Source: a bacterium TMED198 (GTDB taxonomy: Bacteria; Fidelibacterota; Marinisomatia; SCGC-AAA003-L08; D37C17). From it: a stretch of 17,939 nt of DNA. Positions 1 to 9,200 of the stretch are shown piece by piece. Every line of letters begins with the position of its first letter. Positions within the stretch are counted from its first letter, which is position 1. The notes under the pieces are model-generated. The model was not told where the DNA came from. It did not search any database and saw only the letters and a list, made by a program, of their open reading frames with translations. The position numbers and the translations under genes are program-made. The DNA is taken from assembly GCA_002170735.1 (NCBI GenBank), contig NHIV01000039.1, positions 1 to 17,939 of the forward strand, read 5' to 3'.

Positions 1-2213
1 CACTTATTGTTATAAGCCTCCTGCTTTCTAAGTATCACTGGCCAACCAACTCTAGCAAAACGCTTACAACAGTCTTTGCTGAAGAAAGGCCTAATCGATA
101 CCACGCTGGAATTGATGTTCGAACATACGGAAAATCTGGCTACCCTTTGTTCGCTATAGAGGACGGCTATATTGAAAGGATTAGAATCAGCACTAAGGGT
201 TATGGCAAGGCTGTTTACCTTAGACTTAAGGATGGTAATGTCGCCCTCTACGCACACCTAGAAAAGTTTTCTCCTGAGCTTGAAGATGCAGTTGCTAAGC
301 TTCAATCAAATCTCAATAGCTACTCTATTGATCATAGCTTTGGCAAGAACGATTTTCGATACAAAAGAGGTGAAACCATTGGATATACAGGCGACACTGG
401 AACAATTTCTGGCCCTCATCTTCACTTTGAAATAAGAAACAAAGATGGGCAGCCAATAAACCCCATGATGGAAAAAGGGTTTGAAATAGAAGACAACATT
501 GCTCCGGTCCCAACTCTTATAAGCTTCCTCCCATATCAGCCAGAATCAACGATAGATGGTGAGGGAATACCAAAAATCTTAAATCTCCAAAAACGTGGCA
601 AGATGTATACATCAATTGATACGCTGTCAATTCATAATAGCTTTCAAATTGCTCTTTCTGCAGATGATTTTATTGATGGGCAGCCTTTCAGCTATGGTCT
701 ATATAGGATTGAAGTGTTTATTGATGACAGTCTATACTATGAATCTAAATATGACAAGCTGGACTTTGGATTTTCAAAAAAAATATACAACGAAAGGAAC
801 TACCAGCTCCACAAGATAACCGGCTCAAAGTTCTACAACCTGTTCAACTCATCTGCAAACAACAAGAACAAGTTCGTTCAAAAAAACATTAAGAGCTACC
901 TTTTTAACGATGATGCTTTTCATAAGCTCGTAGTAGTGGCTACTGATAACAATAAAAATAAATCAACTGTTGAGATGGCCTTCTTCTCTCCAAAAGAACC
1001 TCTAAAAAATACCTGCAATTTAGACTATGAAATCAATCAATCTGATGGTAGCGTTCTTTATATTCAAATAGATTCAACGGTTACTCCTTCTTTTTTCTTA
1101 CGCAACAAGTACGACTACAATAAAGTCTTAGACCCTGAGATTAAAAGCTTTGGGGTCAATAAAAAAATTATTTATGGGCAGAATAAAGTTTTTACGATTC
1201 TGGAAGTAGTTCAACGAACTAACTTTGGGGCTACTATAAGCAGAACTTTTCACGATCTAGAGAACAATCAGTTCAATCATGACAACCTCAGAGGATTGTT
1301 TGATATTAATAGTTACCACTATGGTACAGTTATAAGTTTTAAAGAAAATATTTTCACTGGGCTAGACCCCTTTCTATCAATAAAACGCAAAAATAAATTG
1401 TATAAGCATCAACTATCAAGAGTTAATACAAATCAATTAGTTTCTGGTCCCCTCGGGTTCAATGAACTTGAAGGCACAACCGAGATTGCAATTCACTACA
1501 ACCTTAGTCCGGAGCTAATGATAAAGAAAAAAATTAATGGACAGTACTTAAGAAGCGATAAGGATTTTGTTCTTATTCATGATACAGGACATATATATCT
1601 AAGTAGAGAAAAAAACAGGTACAACGATGAGTCATTTGTTTGGATTGAAAATACATCTGTAGAGAACGTCCTTGAATCTGAAAAAATTATTCAGGGTCCA
1701 TATGCCATCTACCCCACAACAAAGAAAATTAATGGCCTTAATATAGCACTTAATCTAAATGACAGCAGCAGGCCAAGGCACACAGGCCTCTTTTCATTTG
1801 ATTCACTTAAACAAAGGTGGTCGATCCTTAATCCTAGATTAGGTGCAACTTCCAGCAGAAAGTTAGAGACCTCTATAGATAGAGGGCTAATTATTGCAGC
1901 TATTGAAGATACAGATCCCCCTGAGGTAAGGGTTCTATCCCCTGGAAACGGTGCAACCTACAAAGCACAAGACTTTAACGAAATCAAGTTTACCATAGAG
2001 GACTCTTTTTCAGGGATTTCGGGAGAAGAAAATATTGAGCTTCAACTAGATCGAAAGCCTTTAATTTTTGAATATAACTCATACAGAAAGGTTGTTACGT
2101 GCAAGGTAAAAAAGCCACTCAACCCAGGAAAGCACGAACTCTATCTTTCATATACAGATAATCTGAACAACAACAAAAAAACTAAAGTAACTTTTTATAT
2201 AAAAGATGAATAA
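1..2213 (+). CDS. Large M23-family zinc metallopeptidase, 5' end outside window
   Basis: Probable peptidoglycan DD-endopeptidase of the M23 (LytM/lysostaphin) family, acting outside the inner membrane. The frame is open from base 3, and I see no ATG or GTG start inside the window before the catalytic core. The TTG at 147 cannot be the start because the first zinc motif lies upstream: HAGID, with His at 102-104 and Asp at 114-116. The HxH ligand pair is in GPHLHFE (His at 417-419 and 423-425). Translation from base 3 gives a hydrophobic stretch (LIVISLLL), likely part of a signal peptide or membrane anchor. Between YAHL and the RGE..GYTG motif there is an extra segment of roughly 25 residues, as I recall from large Bacteroidota M23 proteins. 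The remaining ~550 residues are beta-rich, ending in an Ig-like segment after DTDPPEVRVLSP. It overlaps cdd by 8 nt (ATGAATAA), suggesting translational coupling. Family call is firm; exact substrate is inferred. Confidence 0.88.
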   Translation, partial: LIVISLLLSKYHWPTNSSKTLTTVFAEERPNRYHAGIDVRTYGKSGYPLFAIEDGYIERIRISTKGYGKAVYLRLKDGNVALYAHLEKFSPELEDAVAKLQSNLNSYSIDHSFGKNDFRYKRGETIGYTGDTGTISGPHLHFEIRNKDGQPINPMMEKGFEIEDNIAPVPTLISFLPYQPESTIDGEGIPKILNLQKRGKMYTSIDTLSIHNSFQIALSADDFIDGQPFSYGLYRIEVFIDDSLYYESKYDKLDFGFSKKIYNERNYQLHKITGSKFYNLFNSSANNKNKFVQKNIKSYLFNDDAFHKLVVVATDNNKNKSTVEMAFFSPKEPLKNTCNLDYEINQSDGSVLYIQIDSTVTPSFFLRNKYDYNKVLDPEIKSFGVNKKIIYGQNKVFTILEVVQRTNFGATISRTFHDLENNQFNHDNLRGLFDINSYHYGTVISFKENIFTGLDPFLSIKRKNKLYKHQLSRVNTNQLVSGPLGFNELEGTTEIAIHYNLSPELMIKKKINGQYLRSDKDFVLIHDTGHIYLSREKNRYNDESFVWIENTSVENVLESEKIIQGPYAIYPTTKKINGLNIALNLNDSSRPRHTGLFSFDSLKQRWSILNPRLGATSSRKLETSIDRGLIIAAIEDTDPPEVRVLSPGNGATYKAQDFNEIKFTIEDSFSGISGEENIELQLDRKPLIFEYNSYRKVVTCKVKKPLNPGKHELYLSYTDNLNNNKKTKVTFYIKDE

Positions 2214-2580
2214 ACAAAACATAATTGATCATACGCTTAAGGCCCGTAAGAATGCCAGCGCACCATACAGCAAGTACAAAGTTGGAGCCGCGCTTGAGAC
2301 CTTGGATGGAACCGTTGTATATGGCTGCAACGTTGAGTCTAAAGCCTACCCTACAACTCTATGCGCAGAAAGAGTTGCTATTTTTTCTGCTATAAGCTCC
2401 GGCTACAAAGACTTTAAGTGGCTATCTGTTGCAACAGAAGACGGTGCCTATCCCTGCGGTTCATGCAGACAGATAATCGCAGAATATCTTGGAGATGCAC
2501 CTATATTTGTAATAAACTCTAGAACCATGTCCCTACTTGAAACTTCTATCGATAAGCTACTCCCTCACCCCTTCAAGTAA
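2206..2580 (+). CDS. cdd: Cytidine deaminase
   Basis: Hydrolytic deamination of cytidine and deoxycytidine to uridine and deoxyuridine in the cytoplasm (pyrimidine salvage). The 124-residue length fits the small homotetrameric class. Active-site motif CAER supplies zinc ligand Cys53 and the proton-shuttling Glu55. PCGSC supplies the other two zinc ligands, Cys84 and Cys87. The N-terminal APYSKYKVGAAL segment and the GCNVES segment that binds the nucleoside sugar are also recognisable. The latter reads VESKAY where many homologues have VENASY or similar, a mild deviation. The ATG overlaps the end of the M23 gene by 8 nt, and the stop lies 1 nt before the preferred udk start. The following genes (udk, tdk, nucleoside transporter) give it an obvious salvage context. 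Confidence 0.95.
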   Translation: MNKQNIIDHTLKARKNASAPYSKYKVGAALETLDGTVVYGCNVESKAYPTTLCAERVAIFSAISSGYKDFKWLSVATEDGAYPCGSCRQIIAEYLGDAPIFVINSRTMSLLETSIDKLLPHPFK

Positions 2581-2581
2581 G

Positions 2582-3184
2582 ATGAAGGAGGCAGTCCTAA
2601 TTGGAATTGGAGGTGGTACAGGGTCAGGTAAAACCTACTTCTCGAAAGAAATAAAAGCTATCTTCAGAAAATATAGTCCTATTCTAATAAACCAAGACTC
2701 CTACTACAACGATCAAAAAAGTATACCCTTTGAAATAAGGGAGAAAGTAAACTACGATCATCCAGATGCCTTTGACTACAGCAGGTTACTAAGTGATCTT
2801 CTTCTCCTGAAAAATATGAAGGAAGTGGCTGTCCCTATCTACGACTACAAGACACACCTTAGGATAGACTCTAAACAAACTAAACCTTCATACCTTGTAA
2901 TTGTTGAGGGTATACTTGCCTTGCATTTCTCAGATATTAACAGGCTCTTTAACTACAGGGCCTATATCAGCACACCTGAAAAAACTAGATTAAAAAGACG
3001 TATAAAAAGAGACACAAAAAAAAGAGGAAGAACTGAACAATCTGTTATTGATCAGTTCAACAGATCCGTAAAAGTAATGCACAATACATATGTTGCTAAA
3101 ACAAAAAAATATTCTGATATTATCATTGCAGATCAAGCCGATAAAAATAGGGCAATTGAAGATATAAAAAACCTTTTAGAATAA
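2582..3184 (+). CDS. udk: Uridine kinase
   Basis: Phosphorylates uridine (and usually cytidine) to UMP/CMP with ATP or GTP. I chose ATG 2582 (200 residues) because the reading frame can only be extended upstream to a TTG at 2537. That would overlap cdd by 44 nt and add 15 residues ahead of the fold's first strand. Motifs: P-loop GGGTGSGKT at residues 10-18, QDSYY at 38-42, NYDHPDAFD at 57-65, PIYDY..H.R at 85-94, VEGILAL at 108-114, and the lid-like RRIKRD..KRGR at 139-150. All are typical of the uridine kinase/phosphoribulokinase family. It begins 1 nt after cdd and ends 2 nt before tdk, so it is surely cotranscribed. It takes the uridine produced by the deaminase. Confidence 0.94.
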   Translation: MKEAVLIGIGGGTGSGKTYFSKEIKAIFRKYSPILINQDSYYNDQKSIPFEIREKVNYDHPDAFDYSRLLSDLLLLKNMKEVAVPIYDYKTHLRIDSKQTKPSYLVIVEGILALHFSDINRLFNYRAYISTPEKTRLKRRIKRDTKKRGRTEQSVIDQFNRSVKVMHNTYVAKTKKYSDIIIADQADKNRAIEDIKNLLE

Positions 3185-3186
3185 CA

Positions 3187-3762
3187 ATGACACTTACTCC
3201 CAAAAATAGCGGATGGATTGAGGTTATATGCGGTCCCATGTTTAGCGGAAAGACTGAGGAGCTAATCAGGCGACTGATTCGATCCCAAATCGCTAAGCAG
3301 AAAGTTTCTATTTTCAAACCTTCTGTTGATAACAGGTACAGCGAAGACTTTATAGTATCTCATAATAAGAGAACAATAAAATCTATTTGTGTGAACTCAC
3401 CAGCAAAAATTCTAGAGCAAGCATCAGGTTCAAACGTAGTCGGAATTGATGAGGCACAATTCTATGACAACACTCTCATAGAGGTATGTAAAAAACTGGC
3501 AAAAAGTGGAAAAAGAGTTGTTGTTGCTGGGCTTGACAAGGACTACGAAGCTATTCCTTTTGGTCCAATGCCTAGACTCTTAATCGAGGCTGAGTACGTT
3601 ACAAAAGTCAATGCCATATGCATGCAATGTGGAGATCCCGCAAGCTTTAGCCAAAGAATTTCAAAAGAAAAAAACCAGGTCGTTATTGGAGAGGCCGATA
3701 AGTACGAAGCTAGGTGTAGAAACTGCTTCATCCCATATAACAAGGAGAAAATTCATGGATAA
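3187..3762 (+). CDS. tdk: Thymidine kinase, type II
   Basis: ATP-dependent phosphorylation of thymidine (and deoxyuridine) to dTMP, cytoplasmic. The 191-residue length fits type II enzymes. Visible motifs: P-loop GPMFSGKT at residues 16-23, DEAQF at 88-92 with likely catalytic base Glu89, and AGLDKDYE at 114-121. The structural zinc site of the lasso domain has Cys145/Cys148 (CMQC) and Cys177/Cys180 (CRNC), so it is intact. It starts 2 nt after udk without its own clear Shine-Dalgarno sequence, which suggests translational coupling. Its last 8 nt overlap the transporter start (ATGGATAA), and its 3' coding sequence contains the ribosome-binding site for that gene. Confidence 0.96.
   Translation: MTLTPKNSGWIEVICGPMFSGKTEELIRRLIRSQIAKQKVSIFKPSVDNRYSEDFIVSHNKRTIKSICVNSPAKILEQASGSNVVGIDEAQFYDNTLIEVCKKLAKSGKRVVVAGLDKDYEAIPFGPMPRLLIEAEYVTKVNAICMQCGDPASFSQRISKEKNQVVIGEADKYEARCRNCFIPYNKEKIHG
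3742..3747 (+). promoter_or_regulatory. Ribosome-binding site that sets the transporter start
   Basis: AAGGAG lies 7 nt before ATG 3755, inside the end of tdk. It supports ATG 3755 over the alternative upstream start at 3611, which would overlap tdk by about 150 nt. Confidence 0.8.
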
Positions 3763-4972
3763 TATTCAAGGTGTTTTAGGTGTTATAACGATGTTGTTGA
3801 TTGCCTATGCAATTTCCAACAATAGAAAAAGTATTAATTTTAGGCTAGTAATTTGGGGGCTGAGCATACAGCTTGTTTTTGCTCTTCTTATATTGAAATC
3901 TCCTATTGGCAAGCCTATGTTTAGCTATCTTGATAAAATAATCACTAAGGTTATTGGTTTCTCAGAAGCAGGAAGTGACTTTTTGTTTAAATCATTTATT
4001 CCTGAGGTTGGGTTCCACGTTGGGCTAATTAACTTCGCATTCAAGGCCCTACCTACCATTATATTTTTCTCAGGTCTAATGGCTGTAATGTACCACCTTG
4101 GGATAATACAGTTTATTGTTAGGTGGATTGCTAGACTGATGCAAAAGACTATGGGAACAAGCGGTTCAGAGACTTTATCTGTATCAGCCAACATTTTCGT
4201 TGGGCAGACTGAGGCGCCTCTTATGGTTAGACCCTTCATTAATAACATGACTAAGTCCGAGCTTTGCGCTGTAATGACTGGAGGTTTTTCTACGGCTGCA
4301 GGTGGAGTACTTGCTCTGTATGTAATGTGGCTCAGGGACATTCCTGGAATAGCTGGACACCTTCTTGCTGCATCTGTGATGTCGGCCCCTGCAGCGTTGG
4401 TTATTTCAAAAATTATTTTTCCTGAAACAAATGAATCCGAGACAATGGGAGATCTTAAGGTTGACGTAGAAACACAGGATGCAAATTCGCTAGACGCCCT
4501 TGGAAGGGGTGCTACAGATGGACTCAAACTTGCTGCCAATGTAGCAGCAATGCTAGTTGCCTTTGTATCCGTTGTAGCAATGATAAACTATCTATTTGGC
4601 TTTTTAGGAACATCTCTTCAAGAAATTATGGGGCTGATTTTTAAACCCTTGGCCTGGACAATGGGAGTTCCTTGGTCCGAAGCTCAGACAATGGGAACGC
4701 TTATGGGAGAAAAGCTTGCCCTAACTGAGTTGATCGCATATGACAGCCTTAGAGGGTATGTGCAAAGCGGACTATCAGATAGAACTGCAATAATTGCAAG
4801 CTACGCACTGTGTGGATTTGCAAACTTTGGATCAATAGGTATTCAAATTGGAGGCCTAAGCAGCATAGCACCAAGCAGACGAAAAGATCTTGCTACGCTA
4901 GCATTGAAGGCTATGATTGGAGGTGCGCTGGCATCATGGATTACAGCATCCATCGCTGGCATACTACTTTAA
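3755..4972 (+). CDS. nupC: Concentrative nucleoside transporter (CNT/NupC family)
   Basis: Inner-membrane cation-coupled importer of nucleosides. From ATG 3755 it has 405 residues, the usual size for bacterial CNT proteins. An upstream start in the same frame at 3611 would add a charged, tdk-overlapping leader and is rejected. The protein is highly hydrophobic with many membrane segments, the first at about residues 4-20. CNT hallmarks are the substrate-site motif GQTEAP at residues 150-155, the GGF.TAAGGVLALY segment, SAPAALVISKIIFPET, and the C-terminal GFANFGSIGIQIGGL segment near residue 355. It follows tdk with an 8 nt overlap. With cdd, udk and tdk upstream, pyrimidine nucleosides are the likely cargo, although family members often carry purine nucleosides too. 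The family is certain; the symbol is by family resemblance. Confidence 0.93.
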   Translation: MDNIQGVLGVITMLLIAYAISNNRKSINFRLVIWGLSIQLVFALLILKSPIGKPMFSYLDKIITKVIGFSEAGSDFLFKSFIPEVGFHVGLINFAFKALPTIIFFSGLMAVMYHLGIIQFIVRWIARLMQKTMGTSGSETLSVSANIFVGQTEAPLMVRPFINNMTKSELCAVMTGGFSTAAGGVLALYVMWLRDIPGIAGHLLAASVMSAPAALVISKIIFPETNESETMGDLKVDVETQDANSLDALGRGATDGLKLAANVAAMLVAFVSVVAMINYLFGFLGTSLQEIMGLIFKPLAWTMGVPWSEAQTMGTLMGEKLALTELIAYDSLRGYVQSGLSDRTAIIASYALCGFANFGSIGIQIGGLSSIAPSRRKDLATLALKAMIGGALASWITASIAGILL

Positions 4973-4976
4973 ATTT

Positions 4977-4983
4977 AAGGAGA
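4977..4983 (+). promoter_or_regulatory. Ribosome-binding site of adk
   Basis: AAGGAGA sits just upstream of ATG 4988 in the 15 nt gap after the transporter. It is one of the two strongest Shine-Dalgarno sequences in the operon, consistent with high or independent translation of adenylate kinase. Confidence 0.8.
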
Positions 4984-4987
4984 CATA

Positions 4988-5635
4988 ATGAAGATTATCT
5001 TACTAGGGCCACCTGGAGCTGGCAAGGGAACTCAAGCAACCTTTATTGCTAATAGCTATGGTATTCCACAGATTTCTACGGGAGATATGCTTAGGGAGAA
5101 CGTTAAGAATAAATCTAGTTTAGGGATTGAGGCGCAAGGATATATGAACAAAGGAAACCTAGTTCCAGATCAACTTATTCTTGATATGATGAAGAATAGG
5201 CTTCAGGAAGATGATTGCGCAAGTGGTTATATCTTAGATGGTTTTCCAAGAACAATTCCTCAGGCAAAAGGCCTTGATGTATTACTAGCCAGTATTGACC
5301 ACTCACTAAATGCAGTAGTTGTGATTCAAGTTCCAGATGATGTTATAGTAAATCGAATGGGTGGAAGAAGGGTACACCTAGACTCAGGAAGAGTCTACAA
5401 TGTAGAGTACAATCCACCTAAAAAAGAAGGTATAGATGATGTTTCTGGTGAGTCCTTGATTGTAAGAGAAGATGACAAAGAAGCTACTGTTAGAAAAAGA
5501 CTCAGTGTTTACCATGAAATGACCAAGCCTCTTATTGAATTTTATGCGAGCAAGAATCTTAATGCTAAAATCAATGGCAACCAACTAATTAATAGCGTTC
5601 AAAAAGAAATTAAAAGTGCTTTAGATAAGGTATGA
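4988..5635 (+). CDS. adk: Adenylate kinase
   Basis: Catalyses ATP + AMP to 2 ADP in the cytoplasm; essential for adenine nucleotide balance. The 215 residues match the long bacterial form. P-loop GPPGAGKGT at residues 7-15, AMP-binding STGDMLR at 30-36, DGFPRT at 84-89. The long LID segment (about 122-160) contains [20 protein letters not shown]. The LID lacks the four cysteines that bind zinc in some family members, so this is the zinc-free type. [13 protein letters not shown] follows the LID as usual. It has a good Shine-Dalgarno sequence and overlaps coaE by 4 nt (ATGA). It sits downstream of the salvage genes, so the operon mixes nucleoside salvage with core nucleotide metabolism. Confidence 0.97.
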   Translation: MKIILLGPPGAGKGTQATFIANSYGIPQISTGDMLRENVKNKSSLGIEAQGYMNKGNLVPDQLILDMMKNRLQEDDCASGYILDGFPRTIPQAKGLDVLLASIDHSLNAVVVIQVPDDVIVNRMGGRRVHLDSGRVYNVEYNPPKKEGIDDVSGESLIVREDDKEATVRKRLSVYHEMTKPLIEFYASKNLNAKINGNQLINSVQKEIKSALDKV

Positions 5636-6234
5636 TACCTATCGGAATCACAGGTGGACTAGGATCTGGAAAATCAACCGCGACTGAGTTCTTCAAGAAA
5701 AAAGGGAATGTGATCTTTGATGCAGATCTAGAGGCCAAGGCCTACATTTCAAAATCGATTTCAATTCAAGGTAAAATTATTAAGACCTTTGGAAAAAGCG
5801 TTACTGATGAAAATGGAAAACTTGATCTAAGAAAACTTGGCAGGGTAGCATTCCAATCAAGTTTCGAACAACAACTTCTAAATGGTGTTGTATGGCCAGA
5901 GCTTTACATAGTTCTTGAAAATAAGATTGATTCTATTTCATCAGAAAAAGGCTTCTTCTTTGTTGATGCTGCTTTGATATTCGAGTCTAAGTTCAATTCA
6001 CTTTTTAAGGAGGTTCTTCTGATCAAGGCCAGTAAGAGAAACCGAATAGAGAGGGCGCTTCTGAGAAAAACTCTAACAGAAAAACAGATCCAGGAAAGAA
6101 TTAAACTCCAATATACTGACAAACAAAAGAGTGCGCTAGCTAGCCACGTTATTTCCAACAACGGCTCAATTGAAAGCTTCACCAAGAGCCTTGATAAATA
6201 CTACCAGTCTATAAAGAAAAAATTTAATCTATAA
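5632..6234 (+). CDS. coaE: Dephospho-CoA kinase
   Basis: Last step of coenzyme A synthesis: ATP-dependent phosphorylation of the 3'-hydroxyl of dephospho-CoA. The 200 residues match the family. P-loop GGLGSGKST at residues 8-16, the DAD motif at 30-32 (usually DxD), and a DAALIFES segment corresponding to the family's PLLFE region. Arg-rich lid helices follow ([19 protein letters not shown]). The start overlaps the adk stop (ATGA), a typical coupling arrangement. It is the last gene of the + strand cluster and faces the giant - strand gene at a distance of only 16 nt. Confidence 0.93.
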   Translation: MIPIGITGGLGSGKSTATEFFKKKGNVIFDADLEAKAYISKSISIQGKIIKTFGKSVTDENGKLDLRKLGRVAFQSSFEQQLLNGVVWPELYIVLENKIDSISSEKGFFFVDAALIFESKFNSLFKEVLLIKASKRNRIERALLRKTLTEKQIQERIKLQYTDKQKSALASHVISNNGSIESFTKSLDKYYQSIKKKFNL

Positions 6235-6250
6235 AGATATTGCTAGGGTA
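6235..6250. other. 16-nt convergent intergenic gap
   Basis: The coaE stop (TAA, 6232-6234) and the giant gene's stop (TAG on the - strand, 6251-6253) are separated by only 16 bases. I see no convincing GC-rich hairpin followed by a T tract for either direction. Termination must be inefficient, Rho-dependent, or located inside the opposing coding region. Confidence 0.7.
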
Positions 6251-9200
6251 CTATTTAACTAGGATCAGCTTCTTTGAAACTGAGCCAGTGCTTGAGGCCA
6301 TTCTTAGGAAGTAGATACCGCTTGAGTAGCTGTCAGCGTTCCATTTCATATTGTAGAAGCCGCTAGAAAGATATGAATCAACAAGAACCTCTACCTCTCT
6401 TCCCTGCACGTCATAAACAGCTAGCCTAATTTCTTTTGATTCAAGAACCTCAAAGTTTATTTTTGTTGAAGGATTGAATGGGTTTGGATATGGGTTACCA
6501 AGCTCAAAGCCACTTATACCTGCAGCATCATTTGAAACTCTTTGAACCAGATGGACTTCATTGTCTGACCATGATGGAACATTGCCTTGCAGCTCTACAA
6601 TATCTCCCGTTCTTAGTCTAAATACTTTAAACTCTGGAATATCGCCATCTTCTACGTAGCCAGTTGTATATATAGAACCATCGTAGCCCATAACAGGAAC
6701 ATCAACCATCTCACCGCTATACTCTCTTGCCCCTACAACGACTCCATCGTTATAGGCCAAGATCCAATCTCCATCTTGAATCGATGACCCATCAATAGAA
6801 ATTTTCTCGAAGAAGTAGAAGCCTTGTCTTACAGATTGATTAAATGAAAATTCTTCAGGTACTACTACTCTATCAGCGCTGGAAGATTGAACGCTTGCCC
6901 CGGATCTACCAATAACACCATCAGAAACAAAGCTGAAATCAAGGGTGTCAACAACGTTAACCCAGTAACCCTTGAGCGTGTTCCAGTTGGTTAGACTACC
7001 GATCCATCCATCGTTGTACCTAATGGCCGCCTTACCATCTGATATAATTGAAAGGAACATTTCCTCATGCTCATCTGGGAGTGCCTCATCTAGCCCCATA
7101 CCATCTTCTCCAACATAAGAAATCAAGCTCTGTCCATCAAGTAGGTTGTACTCAATACTCGGATCAGTTGGATATGCAGATACATCATACTCCACGTACT
7201 CTCCCGCTTCTGGCTCTTCATCAATAATAAGCCAATAGCCTTCTGTTGGGCTAATATTCTGTAAACTTCCCACCCATAGATCGGAGTCAACTATATGAGT
7301 TGAAGCGCTTCCACCAGTAATTAGTGCAAGTGCTTGATCACCTAGAGGCGACATTATACTGGCCACTGAGCTATCCTCAGGCACACCTAGATAGCTGATT
7401 AGGTTTGCTCTGTTTTGAAGCTGAAAGTTCATTGTTATAAGATCACTTGAAGGTACTACAGTGATTATAAACTCTTCATATAAAGGCTCAACATCATCCT
7501 CACCGCCATCTTTAATAGTAATTAATATTGGACCGAATGTTCCTGTTACCATAGGCGTCCATGCAACAAGCCCCTCACTGCTAACTGTCATACCTGGTGG
7601 TTCATTATCAAGGTAGTATGTAAACACATCATCATCTGGATCCTCAACATCTATCTGGTAAACAAAGTCGTTGCCCTCCATAATCACAGGATCTGATGGA
7701 GCTGAAGAAAGCAGAACAGGCGCATCATTAACGGGAACAACAACGACCATAAACGACTCTTCATCAGACTCTAACTCTTCGCTACCTAAAAATCTATCAG
7801 AAACAACAACCGTAACCAAGCCAGATGAGAGAACTCCCTCAGTTGGTGTCCAAGAGATTACACCTTCATCGCTAAGGTCCATCCCTTCAGGGGCATTTAC
7901 AAGAGAGTAATAAAAATCATTGTTATCGGGGTCCTCAACTTCTACCGTGTAGATGTAGAGCTGATCTTCCGTTCCGTTGATCGGTGCTACAGATGTAATA
8001 ACAGGCGCATCGTTAACAGGCTCAACGTTAATTGAGAAATATTGGTATGACGGTATATCAACGCCATTTACTGGGCTAAGAGTATCCCAAACAACAAGCG
8101 CTACAAGACCACTTGATAGAACGCCTTCAGCAGGTGTCCAGGTGATAAGACCCTGTTCGCTAACCTCCATACCATCTGGTGCGCTAATGAACGAGTAGTA
8201 GAACTGATCGCTATCTATATCCTCAACATCAACCTGGTAGCTGTACTGAACATCTTCGGTTCCCTCTATAGAGGCATCTGAAACTATAAAAGGTGGATCG
8301 TTTACCGGATTAACAACAACGCTGAACTCATCTGTGATTCCAACTCTTCCCTGGCCATCATCAGCAGAGATCTGAATGGCTGCAGGGCCTCCGTTAACGT
8401 TAGCAATTGAGTAAAGCTTTAATACTCTGCCTACTATGCTTGCACTTACAAGCGACTCATCTAGATTTACAACCGAGTACTGCAGATCTGAGTCATCAAC
8501 ATCAGAGAATGTATCAACCAGGTCAAAGCTCACAACTTCAAAGTCTTCATCAAGCTCAAAATCAGAAATTGGATTTGAAACAACAGGGGCATCGTTAACA
8601 GGCAGCACCTCAATGCTAAACTCAGCCTTGGAATCAAGCTCTCCATCATCTACTGTGATCATAAGGCTGATGGTTCCGTACCAATCCTGATCTGGCTGGA
8701 CCTCTAGAATGTTACCGCTAATTGATACATCGGAGTTTCCACTTGATAAATATTCAAAAGTAAGAAGATCTCCATCAATATCTGAAGCCTCAAGGGTGTA
8801 GAAGAAGAATCCATCTTCCTCAATAACCTTGTTATCAATCTGAGCGATAACAGGGGCATCGTTAACAGGCAGTATCTCAACAGTGAAGGAGGTGACATCG
8901 CTGCCCTGGCCATCGCTTACAGAAACACTTACCTCAACCAACCCGTACCAATTCTCATCGTTAGCCACAACCTTAAATCCATTGTTGCTCTCTTCCGTTA
9001 TAGTTACGTCATTATCAGATGATGCGCTAAAGTCAAGCTCATCGTTCTCTATGTCTGAGGCAGAAGCGTTTACAGTCGCATAGCCACCCTCATTAATTGT
9101 TTGATTCTCTATTGGGTCAATAACTGGCTCATCGTTAACAGGCGCTACTGTAAGCGAGACTGTAGATGACTCAGAGACCAGCTCTCCATCATTTGATATG

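Noticed and set aside
2537..2581. Upstream TTG start for uridine kinase
   Set aside because: It would overlap cdd by 44 nt and add 15 residues ahead of the conserved first strand; ATG 2582 gives the standard family length.
3925..4539. 204-codon open frame on the - strand within the nucleoside transporter
   Set aside because: The + strand frame is an intact CNT transporter with all hallmarks; the antisense frame is a shadow.
6235..6300. Bidirectional terminator between coaE and the giant gene
   Set aside because: Only a weak CTAG...CTAG palindrome is seen; there is no stable GC stem with a T tract on either strand.
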